Shown piece after piece: positions 41,373 through 51,265 of a stretch of DNA of 64,000 bases; positions within the stretch are counted from its first letter, which is position 1, and every line of letters begins with the position of its first letter. This stretch comes from Piscirickettsiaceae bacterium (lineage in GTDB: Bacteria > Pseudomonadota > Gammaproteobacteria > Nitrosococcales > Methylophagaceae). A program made the translations under genes and the position numbers. Under the pieces are notes generated by a model. That model was given only the letters and a program-made list of their open reading frames with translations. It ran no database searches and had not been told where the DNA came from. The stretch is taken from the NCBI GenBank assembly GCA_024685975.1, contig JAIBDZ010000001.1, positions 62,001 to 126,000 of the forward strand, written 5' to 3'.

Positions 41373-44300
41373 AATGTGTCGGCTTCCTTTAAATAAGCCG
41401 AAGCTAGCACGACCACGTGCTTCATTATCATATACACCGTTATTATCACTATCATTGAGTAACCAAGCTTGGGTTGTTGCTATATGACTTGTGATATCAA
41501 TATGCCCTTGGTTTTCTTCACCGGGTGCTGAAAAAGTCATCACTGCTGTGCCTGCATTGATGGGCGTAAAGTTGGCACTTGATTGTCCATTATGAATTGT
41601 CATATTGGTCGCTCCTGTTTGTAATGTGCCGTTTGATGTTGTGGGACTACTGAGGCGAAAGTCGTTATTAAGTGTGAGCGTGGTGCAATTATCAGCCGTA
41701 TTATGAACCCATTGATAACCATTATATTGTTCTGTTTTGATATTGAGTGATAATGGGGGTAACTCTGAGCCATGAATACTGTCTATGGCAATCCGTCCAA
41801 AGCGAATTTGTTGGCCGCTCGGTTCTAATGTGTGAGGAAGGGTCGATGCAGCAACATTATCACTGTCTTTGATTCGGGTGAAATTCAAATTAACCTTATT
41901 GCTGAAAGGCGCTATTTGACTATTGGATTGTTTGAGGTAAACGTAGACATCCTGTCCTAATGTTAAGCTTAGTGAGCCATTATGATTATCCACTAAGCTG
42001 ACATTATCAGCTTGCCAATCTAAGGCAACGTAATGGGCTTTATCAGCGCCTAATTGGGCCGCATCTTCCGTGGGAGGTGTTAGGCTGAAATCACTTTCTG
42101 TTAATTTGGCAAATTCATCTTGGTAATTACGTGTGATAGTGCTTGGTGTTGCCGCGTTATACGCTGTGATGGTGAGTTGTGGTTGTGTGGCATAAGTGAA
42201 AGGTTCGCCACTATAACGATAACCGCAGAAGTTAGGGGCAAAGGTGCCATCACTGACAGTCGTGGTTTCAAAGTGATCAGGTATGAAACGTCCAATAGCT
42301 GAGCTAGAGATAAGATTTAATGTTTCGCCGAAGTATGGCGGAGTGGTTAGGTTAAATAGAAAGACACCGACTTCACTGATGGTTTGTTGTACCGTGTGTA
42401 TGCCTTTATCGTCAACGGTCATATTAATACTGGGTTGACTGAGCAGGCCATTGTTGCCATTGGTTGGGGCGATGACTTGTGGTTGGATTCCAATACCGGT
42501 TAATGCAAAGTTGGGTGTGCTGGGATTATCGGTGAAATCAGTATCATTGTCGTCAGTCCAACACGCTGCTTTGACGGATAAATCAAAAGGTTCACCTGCT
42601 TTTTTGAAAATGCTGCAACTGACGTCTTCTTGTTGGCAGCTGGCATTATTGTCATCACTGTAACTGACAAGTGCAACGGGGATGCTCGTTAATGTGCCGG
42701 AGCCTGTGACGATTGAGCCGCTGCCATTGTCATAGTTTACTGTCAGTTGTAATTCGCCTGCATCGTCATATTGTGCTGTAAATTGTGCTTCACCATCGCT
42801 ATCAAAGGTTAAGTTGATATCCGTATCAGGAGTAAGTGTATTGATGTTTTTACCATTAATGGAGACTTGTTTTTGCCCGGTCGAGGGTTGACTATATTCA
42901 GCCCCAAAAGAGAGCGTTTGATTGCCGACTAAAGCTGAGACACATTGTGTGGTATTGCTTCCTTGTTTGACCGCTCTGATAGTGATGTTATCTGAGGGTT
43001 TGCAAGCGGTGAGCGTCGGGATGTCAAAAGTAAAGCCGACTTCAGAGATAGTCATGCTACAGCTTGGGTCTGCGATATTATTAGCAAAGCAGGTAGAATC
43101 ATTTGCTGCAGCTAGACTGCTATCAGTGATAAGTATCGGCAATGTTTTTGCGATGGGTGTATTTAAACTGAATGTTGCTTGGCCATTTTCGATAGTGACT
43201 ATATTGCTTAACCATCCTGTTGATGGTGACAAAGTGACCGTGACATCGTCAGTTATTAGGCTTGAGCAATCAGCATTAGCACAAGCATTAATTGTGATCG
43301 ACGATGGTTGGCAAGTGAGCCCCGTCGTTGGGTAATGAATTTCAAAATGGTCGAGTGATGGTGTATTAGAGCAGCTATGCACTTCATTCATTGCTGTTTG
43401 GATTTCACTTTGGCTTAAGTGAGTCGAATATACAGTTAACTCATCAATATCCCCTTGAAAAGGGGCAAACTTGACGCCTTCGCGTGAACGGTCAGACTCA
43501 CTCCCAATCGTAGTGATGCCGCTATCTGTACCCCATGTTCCGGTATAAGTTCCACTGGCTTTTAAGTGACCATTGACATAAATAGAGCGGGTTTTATTGG
43601 CTTCATCATGGACGGCACTGACAAAATACCAATTGCCATCTTGCGGAATGACGCGACTTGACGTATCTAAACTGATAGGCCTGACATTGCGAGAGAAAAA
43701 CCGTAATTTTCCTGAACCCGGATCATTTAAGCTAAAGGCAAACCCGCCTGAATTGTTATCATCATCAGCAAAAATACGTCCCGGTGTGCTTTTTTCGGAA
43801 CGGATCCATGCGGTGATAGTAAAGTCTTTGTTTAGGCTTTCTATGTCTGGTACGGCAATATAGTCATTGTCCCCATTAAAGTGAGCATAACGACAAGTCC
43901 CTAATGAACCTGAAACAACGGGGTTGCTTTGAGCCGTATTAGCGCCATTGAGTGCGGTGCCATGATACTCTTTGGTACCTGAATCTATTACCTCTTCTGC
44001 AGTGCCAGTCCAACTGGCTTCATCAAAGTGATATTGAATGGGGGGGGCACAAGGCGAACTGGCGGTACGGTTTTGATCAATCGTTTCTTGGGTGATTTCA
44101 CCATTATAGATCTTTAATTCGTCTAATTGTCCTTTAAAACGATAACTGTTGTTTCCCCACCACCCACCTAATCGTAAATGTGGATCAACAATCGCGCGAG
44201 ATTGGTTCGTTTGTCCTCTTTGGCGAGAAAGCGTTTGTTCTACACCATTGAGATAAATTTTATTATCCAACGCATTATTATTGGTAAAGACCACGGTGAC

Positions 44301-45485
44301 ATGGTGCCAAGTGTTGGCTAAACCTGTTGATGAAATACCGTAAATATCTCCGCCTGCGGTATTGAACCCAAAACTGCCGTTATAAATCCAGATATCATGA
44401 TAATTCCACCCTAAAGGCATAACGGAGTTTGTGCCATTCCAGTTCATCCAGAAACTGATTGAGGTTTTATCTCCTGCCGTCGTTGAGACGGGCAGATCGT
44501 TAATATCAATGGCGCCGCCATCAAATTGAGCGCCAGCACAGGTTTCAGGTTTACTGCCTGACGCTGGAGTCAGTTGACGTGAAATAGCCCCCGTTATAAT
44601 GCCTTGGGTATCGCCCGTTTGATCTTCAATAGGAATGCTGCTTGACCAATCGCCATTGAAATCATAACTGGCAATCAGTTCTTCTTCTTGAGGCTCTGGG
44701 TTTACACAGGCTTCAGGAGAGGTGTAACTGAGATCGGCATTAACTTCGGCTTGTGTTAACGCACCGTTATAGATTTTGAATTCATCAATCGCACCTGAAA
44801 ATCGGTAACTATTATCGCCATGCCAGCCACCGATCCTCATTCGACTATTGACGTAAGCACGGCTAGTATTGGGGCTGCTACGCTGTTGCGATAGGGCTTG
44901 TTTTATACCATCAATATACAACTCATTATTGGTTACACTGCCATTGGTAAAAACAGCGGCGACATGATGCCACCCATTCGCTAATCCTGAGGCATTGATA
45001 CCATAAATGTCACTATTGGCTGTGTTAAACCCAAAACGACCACTGACTAACCATAAATCGTGATAAACCCAACCCATAGGCATGACAGAGTTTGTGCCAT
45101 CCCAATACATCCAAAAGCTAACCGAGGTTTTATCTGTGTTATTGGTTGAGACCGGTAATCCAAAGATATCAAGACTACCACCTAGAAAACTGGCAGCAGC
45201 ACAGGTGCTAGCATGCCCGAGCGAATCATCTGAATTTAATCTGCTAATCGTGCCATTGATCGATGCGGCGCTACCACCGAGGGTATTGATGGCTTGCCCA
45301 TTCGTCACCCAGTCGAGATCGTCAAAGGTGTAATGGGCGATAGGGGTTGCAGCGTATACATTGAGTATGGTGAAAAAGTGAATGAATAAGATAATGAGAA
45401 TGCGCTGTGTGAGAGTTTGAAGATGACGTTGCATAAGGTTCATTAGATCCTTGTCATCACACAGATTTTTACGATAAAAACGCAT
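41349..45485 (-). CDS. mshQ: Large secreted MshQ-like protein: three LamG-type domains and a C-terminal DUF6701-like region
   Basis: Signal-like 'QRILIILFIHFFTILNVYA|ATP'; LamG motifs 'HYTFDDL..', 'DKTSVSFWMYWDG...GINASGLANGWHHVAAVFTNG', 'FTITAWIRSE..WYFVSAVHD'; C-term 'IGRFIPDHFETTTVSDGTFAPNFCGYRYSGEPFTYATQPQLTITAYNA'. Follows mshE/G/A/C/D/O/P-like genes. Confidence 0.85.
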   Translation of the reverse strand: MRFYRKNLCDDKDLMNLMQRHLQTLTQRILIILFIHFFTILNVYAATPIAHYTFDDLDWVTNGQAINTLGGSAASINGTISRLNSDDSLGHASTCAAASFLGGSLDIFGLPVSTNNTDKTSVSFWMYWDGTNSVMPMGWVYHDLWLVSGRFGFNTANSDIYGINASGLANGWHHVAAVFTNGSVTNNELYIDGIKQALSQQRSSPNTSRAYVNSRMRIGGWHGDNSYRFSGAIDEFKIYNGALTQAEVNADLSYTSPEACVNPEPQEEELIASYDFNGDWSSSIPIEDQTGDTQGIITGAISRQLTPASGSKPETCAGAQFDGGAIDINDLPVSTTAGDKTSISFWMNWNGTNSVMPLGWNYHDIWIYNGSFGFNTAGGDIYGISSTGLANTWHHVTVVFTNNNALDNKIYLNGVEQTLSRQRGQTNQSRAIVDPHLRLGGWWGNNSYRFKGQLDELKIYNGEITQETIDQNRTASSPCAPPIQYHFDEASWTGTAEEVIDSGTKEYHGTALNGANTAQSNPVVSGSLGTCRYAHFNGDNDYIAVPDIESLNKDFTITAWIRSEKSTPGRIFADDDNNSGGFAFSLNDPGSGKLRFFSRNVRPISLDTSSRVIPQDGNWYFVSAVHDEANKTRSIYVNGHLKASGTYTGTWGTDSGITTIGSESDRSREGVKFAPFQGDIDELTVYSTHLSQSEIQTAMNEVHSCSNTPSLDHFEIHYPTTGLTCQPSSITINACANADCSSLITDDVTVTLSPSTGWLSNIVTIENGQATFSLNTPIAKTLPILITDSSLAAANDSTCFANNIADPSCSMTISEVGFTFDIPTLTACKPSDNITIRAVKQGSNTTQCVSALVGNQTLSFGAEYSQPSTGQKQVSINGKNINTLTPDTDINLTFDSDGEAQFTAQYDDAGELQLTVNYDNGSGSIVTGSGTLTSIPVALVSYSDDNNASCQQEDVSCSIFKKAGEPFDLSVKAACWTDDNDTDFTDNPSTPNFALTGIGIQPQVIAPTNGNNGLLSQPSINMTVDDKGIHTVQQTISEVGVFLFNLTTPPYFGETLNLISSSAIGRFIPDHFETTTVSDGTFAPNFCGYRYSGEPFTYATQPQLTITAYNAATPSTITRNYQDEFAKLTESDFSLTPPTEDAAQLGADKAHYVALDWQADNVSLVDNHNGSLSLTLGQDVYVYLKQSNSQIAPFSNKVNLNFTRIKDSDNVAASTLPHTLEPSGQQIRFGRIAIDSIHGSELPPLSLNIKTEQYNGYQWVHNTADNCTTLTLNNDFRLSSPTTSNGTLQTGATNMTIHNGQSSANFTPINAGTAVMTFSAPGEENQGHIDITSHIATTQAWLLNDSDNNGVYDNEARGRASFGLFKGSRHILFRREQY
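44040..45370 (-). repeat. Two near-duplicate LamG modules within the mshQ-like gene
   Basis: DKTS[VI]SFWM[YN]W[DN]GTNSVMP[ML]GW.YHD[LI]W...FGFNTA..DIYGI...GLAN.WHHV..VFTN repeated about 665 bp apart (approx. 44700-45370 and 44040-44700). Confidence 0.85.
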
Positions 45486-45555
45486 AATGCCACTCTATCA
45501 CTTTACATCACTGATGCGAATGAGGATGTACGATGAAGTTCACAAAATAACGGAT

Positions 45556-45945
45556 TTATTGCTGAATAGTCGCTGTTATCGTACGTGATACATAATCTGC
45601 CGAACCAAAAAGGTTATATTCACTTTTTGAGGTGAGTTGGTAAATATGGGTCACGGTAATATCTTCGGTATAGCTGCCTTGGTGATCGCATATGACAGTG
45701 ACATCAAAGGTGCTGCCAGGTAAGGTCAGTAACGTACTTGCTGAACAGGTATCGTTTAGCACGATCTGGGCTATTCCCCACTCAATGCCTGCGTTAGCCG
45801 CTTGGTATGCACGAGCCGATTGTATGGCAAGTAGGCTAGTTTGACGTTGTGTGCTGGAAATATTGACCAAAAATTGCCCTAATAGTCCGATAATGACCAG
45901 AATGAAAATAGCGCCAACCAATGTCATGCCTCGTTGTTTATTCAT
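45556..45945 (-). CDS. mshP: MshP-like pseudopilin
   Basis: 'MNKQRGMTLVGAIFILVIIGLLGQFLVNISSTQRQTS' lacking the +5 Glu, in MSHA order between O-like and Q-like genes. Confidence 0.8.
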   Translation of the reverse strand: MNKQRGMTLVGAIFILVIIGLLGQFLVNISSTQRQTSLLAIQSARAYQAANAGIEWGIAQIVLNDTCSASTLLTLPGSTFDVTVICDHQGSYTEDITVTHIYQLTSKSEYNLFGSADYVSRTITATIQQ

Positions 45946-46781
45946 GGTTGATTATCCACTCTCACTTGGCGAATGAGGTTGACAGATTCACCGGCATCAT
46001 TACGAAGCGATAAGGTGATGGTGACAACACCTAACCGTGTATTGGATCCCGAGGTGTAATGAAATTGGCAGTCGGATATGAGGTTAGCTTGAATCGCACT
46101 TGCTGTGATAGGGGGCGGTAAGGGTTGTGTCGCTTGGATTGGGTAAGCAGAATATCTTAACAATACGCGGTTATCTGCACTTGCAGATGATGTATCACAT
46201 CGATAAGTGATAGGGTGGTCAATAATGAAAAAACGTTGATCTTGTGAACGTAGCGGAAATTGAAAAGGTGAAAATGTTATATGACTATTGCTAGCATTAG
46301 TGATGAGACTGGTATTGTCGCCTTGGTAAGGGTTACTTCCAGCAGAGTTTAAAGGATAGATAACCAGCCTGTCTTGGCCGATGGTAATATGACTAAAATG
46401 AGTAAGCTCACCTAAAACGTCCATGCTGGTGTCGGCCATGTCGAAATCTAAAATATCCCCTGTTGGTGGTATCGTGGTGTTATCAAATTGGGCCCGATAG
46501 CGACCGCCATCGACGGTATGGAGAAATTCGATGGTTGTTTTGTCGGCAGAGACACGAATGCTATTAGGTAGGGCACTGCGAATGTCACGTTGTAACGCCC
46601 GCATGGTCGCATCGGCAGCATCGGTCAGTGTCGCTCGACGAGTATTATCGACGTAAGCTTGAATAGGTAGCTCTAGGACGGACGTGGTTATGGTAGCAAG
46701 AATGCCGCTGATGACAATGACGATCACCAACTCGATGAGAGTGAAACCTGAGTGTGTTGGGCGGCGAGAATTTAACATCAA
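45942..46781 (-). CDS. mshO: MshO-like type IV pseudopilin
   Basis: Prepilin motif 'SG^FTLIELVIVIVISGILATITTSVLELPIQAYVDNTRRATLTDAADATMRALQRDIRSALPNSIR'. Confidence 0.85.
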   Translation of the reverse strand: MMLNSRRPTHSGFTLIELVIVIVISGILATITTSVLELPIQAYVDNTRRATLTDAADATMRALQRDIRSALPNSIRVSADKTTIEFLHTVDGGRYRAQFDNTTIPPTGDILDFDMADTSMDVLGELTHFSHITIGQDRLVIYPLNSAGSNPYQGDNTSLITNASNSHITFSPFQFPLRSQDQRFFIIDHPITYRCDTSSASADNRVLLRYSAYPIQATQPLPPPITASAIQANLISDCQFHYTSGSNTRLGVVTITLSLRNDAGESVNLIRQVRVDNQP

Positions 46782-47224
46782 TTATATGGCGCCCGATAAG
46801 CCGTTAAGGTAATCGATGTTGTGCCAATACGTCTGACATTAACCGTAATGACTCGAACGTTATTGATGCCATTGATAGTTTGGTTATCAATGGCAATGCT
46901 GACGTTATAATCGTCTAGGTTCGTGATGGTATTGCCTGTTTGGTCTATAACGCCATTATTTATTAAGCCATTATAGTCATCAACATTATCAAATGTGGCG
47001 CGGCCTTCTCCTGCATTAGTACCATCGGGATCCGTGATGGGCATGGCAGTGACTTCTTCGATATAGGCTTCTGCGATGGCAATTGATTGTTGTTGCATAA
47101 TAGGATCGGCGCTATGCAATACGGTGACATTGATTAACCCTAAGATACCGGCTAAAGCGGTACTAATGATCACGATACTGATAATCAATTCAACTAAGGT
47201 GACCCCTTGTTGTTTATAAGGCAC
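46778..47224 (-). CDS. mshD: MshD-like type IV pseudopilin
   Basis: Prepilin motif 'QQG^VTLVELIISIVIISTALAGILGLINVTVLHSADPIMQQQSIAIAEAYIEEV'. Confidence 0.85.
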   Translation of the reverse strand: MPYKQQGVTLVELIISIVIISTALAGILGLINVTVLHSADPIMQQQSIAIAEAYIEEVTAMPITDPDGTNAGEGRATFDNVDDYNGLINNGVIDQTGNTITNLDDYNVSIAIDNQTINGINNVRVITVNVRRIGTTSITLTAYRAPYN

Positions 47225-47678
47225 GGATAAACCCTGTGGTTTGGTCTATCTCGATGGTTTGTCCGGCAATCGCAATAGTGGCATTTTCAGTGCCATTACT
47301 GGAGACTTTTCCTGATGGATAAAACGTGATGAAAGCGGGCTGTGCTGTCATAGTCACGCCGTTCAGTTGTTGTTGGAAACCAAGTTCATTTGTTGTTGGA
47401 TGCATAACATCATGGTCGAAATTACCAGTATTACATGTGGCGGTTGTCATCACTTGATAAGAAGCTGTGCTGGCTTGAAACTGTGTTTGGCAGTTGGTTG
47501 CAATCGCCAATTTTTGGGCATAACGTAAAGCATTGGTGACGTCATCGACCATAGCGCGTTGTTCGAATGGGCTCGTTACAAAAAAGCGAGGTAGCACTGT
47601 GACGGACACAATGCTGATAAGCAATATGGCCATAACCAATTCAACGAGTGTGAAACCGTTATGAGGATGCGTCGGCAT
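47214..47678 (-). CDS. mshC: MshC-like type IV pseudopilin (GspH-like)
   Basis: Prepilin motif 'HNG^FTLVELVMAILLISIVSVTVLPRFF', 'VDDVTNALRYAQKLAIATNC'. ORF extends to 47696. Confidence 0.82.
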   Translation of the reverse strand: MPTHPHNGFTLVELVMAILLISIVSVTVLPRFFVTSPFEQRAMVDDVTNALRYAQKLAIATNCQTQFQASTASYQVMTTATCNTGNFDHDVMHPTTNELGFQQQLNGVTMTAQPAFITFYPSGKVSSNGTENATIAIAGQTIEIDQTTGFIRAL

Positions 47679-47729
47679 GGCAATAACACATATCAAGGCA
47701 GGAACATAACCAGGATATGAATATTTTGA

Positions 47730-48182
47730 TTAGCAGTTATCCGAGACAATCGTATATGTGGGTTGTTCGCCTTGTGCTGAAGCTTGTTGATACTGTACTT
47801 CACAACCATTGACATTATCGAGTCGAAATTCTCTTCCCGTTAAAGTGAAGCCATTTAATTCGACAAGGTTGGTTAAGCCATCATTATTTTGTCTTGGATA
47901 TAAAAAGCGAACGGCAACATCACCGCCGGCTGTTGTGCTTTGTAAGCCATCACCATTGGCATCAACCCAGCCATTCCCTGCAGGATTAACATTGGAAATT
48001 AAGGCTTTGGCGTGAATCATGCTGCTGGCTGAACGTAATGCACCTTCCATGGCTTCAAGCGATGCAATTTTGGCATCTTTTTGTAAATTAACAAATTTGG
48101 GTAAGGCGGTCGCGGCTAAAATGCCTAAAATGACAATGACCATAACCAGTTCTATCAATGTGAAGCCTTGTTCTTTTTTCAT
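47730..48182 (-). CDS. MSHA-type major/minor pilin (MshA/MshB-like)
   Basis: Start moved to ATG 48182: 'MKKEQG^FTLIELVMVIVILGILAATALPKFVNLQKDAKIASLEAMEGALRSASSMIHAKA'. Confidence 0.88.
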   Translation of the reverse strand: MKKEQGFTLIELVMVIVILGILAATALPKFVNLQKDAKIASLEAMEGALRSASSMIHAKALISNVNPAGNGWVDANGDGLQSTTAGGDVAVRFLYPRQNNDGLTNLVELNGFTLTGREFRLDNVNGCEVQYQQASAQGEQPTYTIVSDNC

Positions 48183-48222
48183 TGAGATACTCTTTCTGGA
48201 TAATATATTTTCTATAAATAGA

Positions 48223-49452
48223 TCAGCGACCAATGGCTGCACCACTTAAATCCCACATGGGTAAGAATATACCAAGGGCTAAAACTAAGACTATGACACC
48301 AATCACAGTTATGAGGATTGGCTCTATTGCGCTGCTTAATTTTTTGGTGTCAAATTCGACCTCGCGTTCATAGAAATTGGCGACCTCTTCTAACATATCA
48401 TCAATAGCGCCACTGTCTTCACCAACAGAAATCATTTGTAATACCAAGGGAGTGAAAAGTTGGCTTGCGACGGCAGTACGAGTCAGTGATTCACCATGTT
48501 CCAACCCTTCTCGCATGGTCATCACTCGATCTTCCAGAAAGTCGTTATCAACGGCACGGCTAACGATAGCTAAGGTTTGGCTAATCGGTACGCCTGCTCG
48601 TGAGGCCATAGCAAAGGCTCGCGAAAAACGGGCTAAAGTGGCACGTTCGATGATGGAGCCGACCAATGGAAGACGTAATTTATATTTATCCCATTGATAT
48701 TTCCCGCGTTCAGTTTGCATATAGGTTTTGACGCCGAACAGGAGAAGAATGAATGCAGTGAATAAGGCGGGCCAATAATTGACGGTAAATTGTGATGTGT
48801 TTATCAGTAATTGCGTGGCCCAAGGTAAGTCACTGCCAAAACTATCGAAGACTTGGCTAAAAGAAGGGATAACAAAAATATTTAGAATAATAATTGCTAA
48901 CACCAATGAAACAATGACAAATAAGGGGTAGCGGGTGGCAGATTTGATTTGATCTTGCGTTTCTTTATCGATTTCAAGATAGAGATAAGTTTGATAAAAG
49001 GCTTGATCTAGTTGGCCTGTGCTTTCACCGACATTGACCATGCTAATAAATAATGGCGGGAAAATGGTTGGGAAACGTTGCATGCTCCCAGATAAGCTGC
49101 GGCCATTTTCTAGATCAGTGGCGACTTCATCAATAGCATGGGCAAGTCCTTTGTGCTCCATATGGGCTTTAATACCTTGCAAGGCGGGGAGGATGGAAAT
49201 GCCTGCTTTTAATAACGTAGCCATTTGTCGGCAAAACATAATAAGGTCAGTAATATGGGGAGTGTCATTGGTTTTGAGTTGAAACCATTTACTGCTCGAA
49301 TGAGGTGCTTTTAAAGTGACAAGATCAATCTGAATGGGAGTGATTCCTGCACTTTGTAGATAATTGGCCGTTTCATTACTCGAGTTAGCTTCATATTCTC
49401 CGGTGATTATCTCGCCAGTTTGGTTTCGCCCTTTATATTGGAAAAGTGCCAT
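48223..49452 (-). CDS. mshG: Type II secretion/type IV pilus inner-membrane platform protein (MshG/GspF family)
   Basis: 'MALFQYKGRNQTGEIITGEYEANS', GspF duplications 'MCRQMATLLKAGISILPAL' and 'FSRAFAMASRAGVPISQTL'. Confidence 0.92.
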   Translation of the reverse strand: MALFQYKGRNQTGEIITGEYEANSSNETANYLQSAGITPIQIDLVTLKAPHSSSKWFQLKTNDTPHITDLIMFCRQMATLLKAGISILPALQGIKAHMEHKGLAHAIDEVATDLENGRSLSGSMQRFPTIFPPLFISMVNVGESTGQLDQAFYQTYLYLEIDKETQDQIKSATRYPLFVIVSLVLAIIILNIFVIPSFSQVFDSFGSDLPWATQLLINTSQFTVNYWPALFTAFILLLFGVKTYMQTERGKYQWDKYKLRLPLVGSIIERATLARFSRAFAMASRAGVPISQTLAIVSRAVDNDFLEDRVMTMREGLEHGESLTRTAVASQLFTPLVLQMISVGEDSGAIDDMLEEVANFYEREVEFDTKKLSSAIEPILITVIGVIVLVLALGIFLPMWDLSGAAIGR

Positions 49453-49453
49453 A

Positions 49454-51190
49454 TTAATCTACGGTAATATCTAAGCTAGTATCATTGATGACTTCGATGT
49501 CGCTAGCAATACGCATGACTTCTTCTAAAGTAGTGATGCCTTGCATCGCTAAGTCGAGAGCGCTTTGACTCAAGCTTTTAAAACCGGTTTGTTGTCGTGC
49601 TTGCTCGACAAAAGCAGGGTTATCATTTTGTTGTAAGCAATTTAATAATGTTGGCGTCATGATGAGTAATTCGTAGACACCAATACGGCCTCGGTAACCG
49701 GTATGATTACATTGACTGCACCCTTGCTGTTGTTGGAAGTTAGCATTGTCTGGCAGGTGGCCATGAATTTTTCCGATAATGACTTTATCTTGTTCACTTA
49801 AGATATGTGGGGTCTGGCATTCAGTACATAAGCGTCGAATCAACCGTTGGGCTAATACGGCTTCTAATGAGGAGGCGACGACAAATCCTTCGGCCTCCAT
49901 ATCAAGTAAGCGGCTAACAGTGCTGATGGCATTATTCGTATGCAAGGTTGAGAAGACTAAGTGGCCTGTCATCGCAGCACGTAGGCCTATATTAACGGTT
50001 TCTTTGTCTCGCATTTCCCCGATAAGAATGACATCGGGATCTTGACGTAGTGCTGTTCTTAATACGGTCGGGAATGTGAGCCCAATCTTTTCATGTACTT
50101 GCACTTGATTGATTCTGGGCAATTGATATTCGACTGGATCTTCTACCGTAATGATCTTTGTGCTGGCTTGATTAATTTCGTTTAAGGCGGTGTATAAAGT
50201 GGTTGTTTTACCACTCCCTGTCGGGCCTGTCACAAGGATTAAGCCGTGAGGTTTTTGAATTAAACTTCGAAAAGCGGTGGCGATCGATTCGGGTAAACCT
50301 AATTTATCAAAGTTTAATAAACCTTGAGAGTGGTCAAGTAGCCGCATGACGACTGATTCACCATGTACCATTGGCATTGTAGAAAGACGGACATCAATAT
50401 TTTTGTTTTTCACTTTAATGTTAAAACGGCCATCTTGAGGCAGTCGTTTTTCTGAAATATTGAGCCCAGCCATTAATTTGAGACGTGAGGTTAAGGCGGA
50501 TGCGATGCGGGATTCTTCAATGATTTGTTCTTGTAAAATACCATCAATGCGTTGGCGAATGCGTAAGGCGCCATGGTCGGGCTCAATATGAATGTCAGAG
50601 GCTTTCATGGTGACAGCGTCTTCAAAAATCGCTTGTAATAATTTGACGACGGGCGCTTCGGTACTGCTGGTGGTTTGGGTTAGGGTTTGTAAGTCAAAAT
50701 CAGTTTCGGATAGTTCGTCATCTAATACTTCGGCGAGGTTGTCGATTTGTTCGGTCTTTCGATACCCCGCATCTAAGTGATGGAATAAATCCTCTTCACT
50801 AATGGCGGCGACTTTTATGGGTTGTTTTAGTGCTTTTTGGATTTCATCATAAGCAAAAATATCACTTGGATCGGCCATACCAACTTGAATAATGCCATTT
50901 TGCTCAGAGAGCGCGATAGCACGAAAGCGTCGAGCGTGTATTTCAGGTAATTTCTGCAGAACGAGTTGATCGATGGGAAATTGTTTGAGATTGAGGTAGT
51001 CAATGCCTAACTGTCTTGATAATAAGTCGAGTAGTGCACTTTCTTGAATATAACCTAAATCGATTAAAGTCTTTCCAAGTTTTCGACGTGTTTTTTTCTG
51101 TTCTGCAAGGGCGACTTCAAGCTGTTGTTCTGTAATGAGTTGATTTTCCATCAACAAATCACCAATTCGAATTCGCTTTTTTATATCCAC
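49454..51190 (-). CDS. mshE: Type IV pilus/MSHA assembly ATPase (MshE/PilB family)
   Basis: N-term 'RIGDLLMENQLITEQQLEVALAEQKKTRRKLGKTLIDLGYI'; 'VTGPTGSGKTTTLYTALNEI', 'EDPVEYQLPRINQVQV', 'GEMRDKETVNIGLRAAMTGHLVFSTLHTN', C4 Zn motif. Confidence 0.93.
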   Translation of the reverse strand: MDIKKRIRIGDLLMENQLITEQQLEVALAEQKKTRRKLGKTLIDLGYIQESALLDLLSRQLGIDYLNLKQFPIDQLVLQKLPEIHARRFRAIALSEQNGIIQVGMADPSDIFAYDEIQKALKQPIKVAAISEEDLFHHLDAGYRKTEQIDNLAEVLDDELSETDFDLQTLTQTTSSTEAPVVKLLQAIFEDAVTMKASDIHIEPDHGALRIRQRIDGILQEQIIEESRIASALTSRLKLMAGLNISEKRLPQDGRFNIKVKNKNIDVRLSTMPMVHGESVVMRLLDHSQGLLNFDKLGLPESIATAFRSLIQKPHGLILVTGPTGSGKTTTLYTALNEINQASTKIITVEDPVEYQLPRINQVQVHEKIGLTFPTVLRTALRQDPDVILIGEMRDKETVNIGLRAAMTGHLVFSTLHTNNAISTVSRLLDMEAEGFVVASSLEAVLAQRLIRRLCTECQTPHILSEQDKVIIGKIHGHLPDNANFQQQQGCSQCNHTGYRGRIGVYELLIMTPTLLNCLQQNDNPAFVEQARQQTGFKSLSQSALDLAMQGITTLEEVMRIASDIEVINDTSLDITVD

Positions 51191-51265
51191 TGTCGTTCTC
51201 GCTCGTGTATTGTCTATGTCGATTGTGTCATATCAGTCTGGGAGATGCGAGAGGATGCGTTAGAT

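Noticed and set aside
42922-43335. 137-aa plus-strand ORF
   Set aside because: Antisense inside the mshQ-like gene; no start context or family signature.
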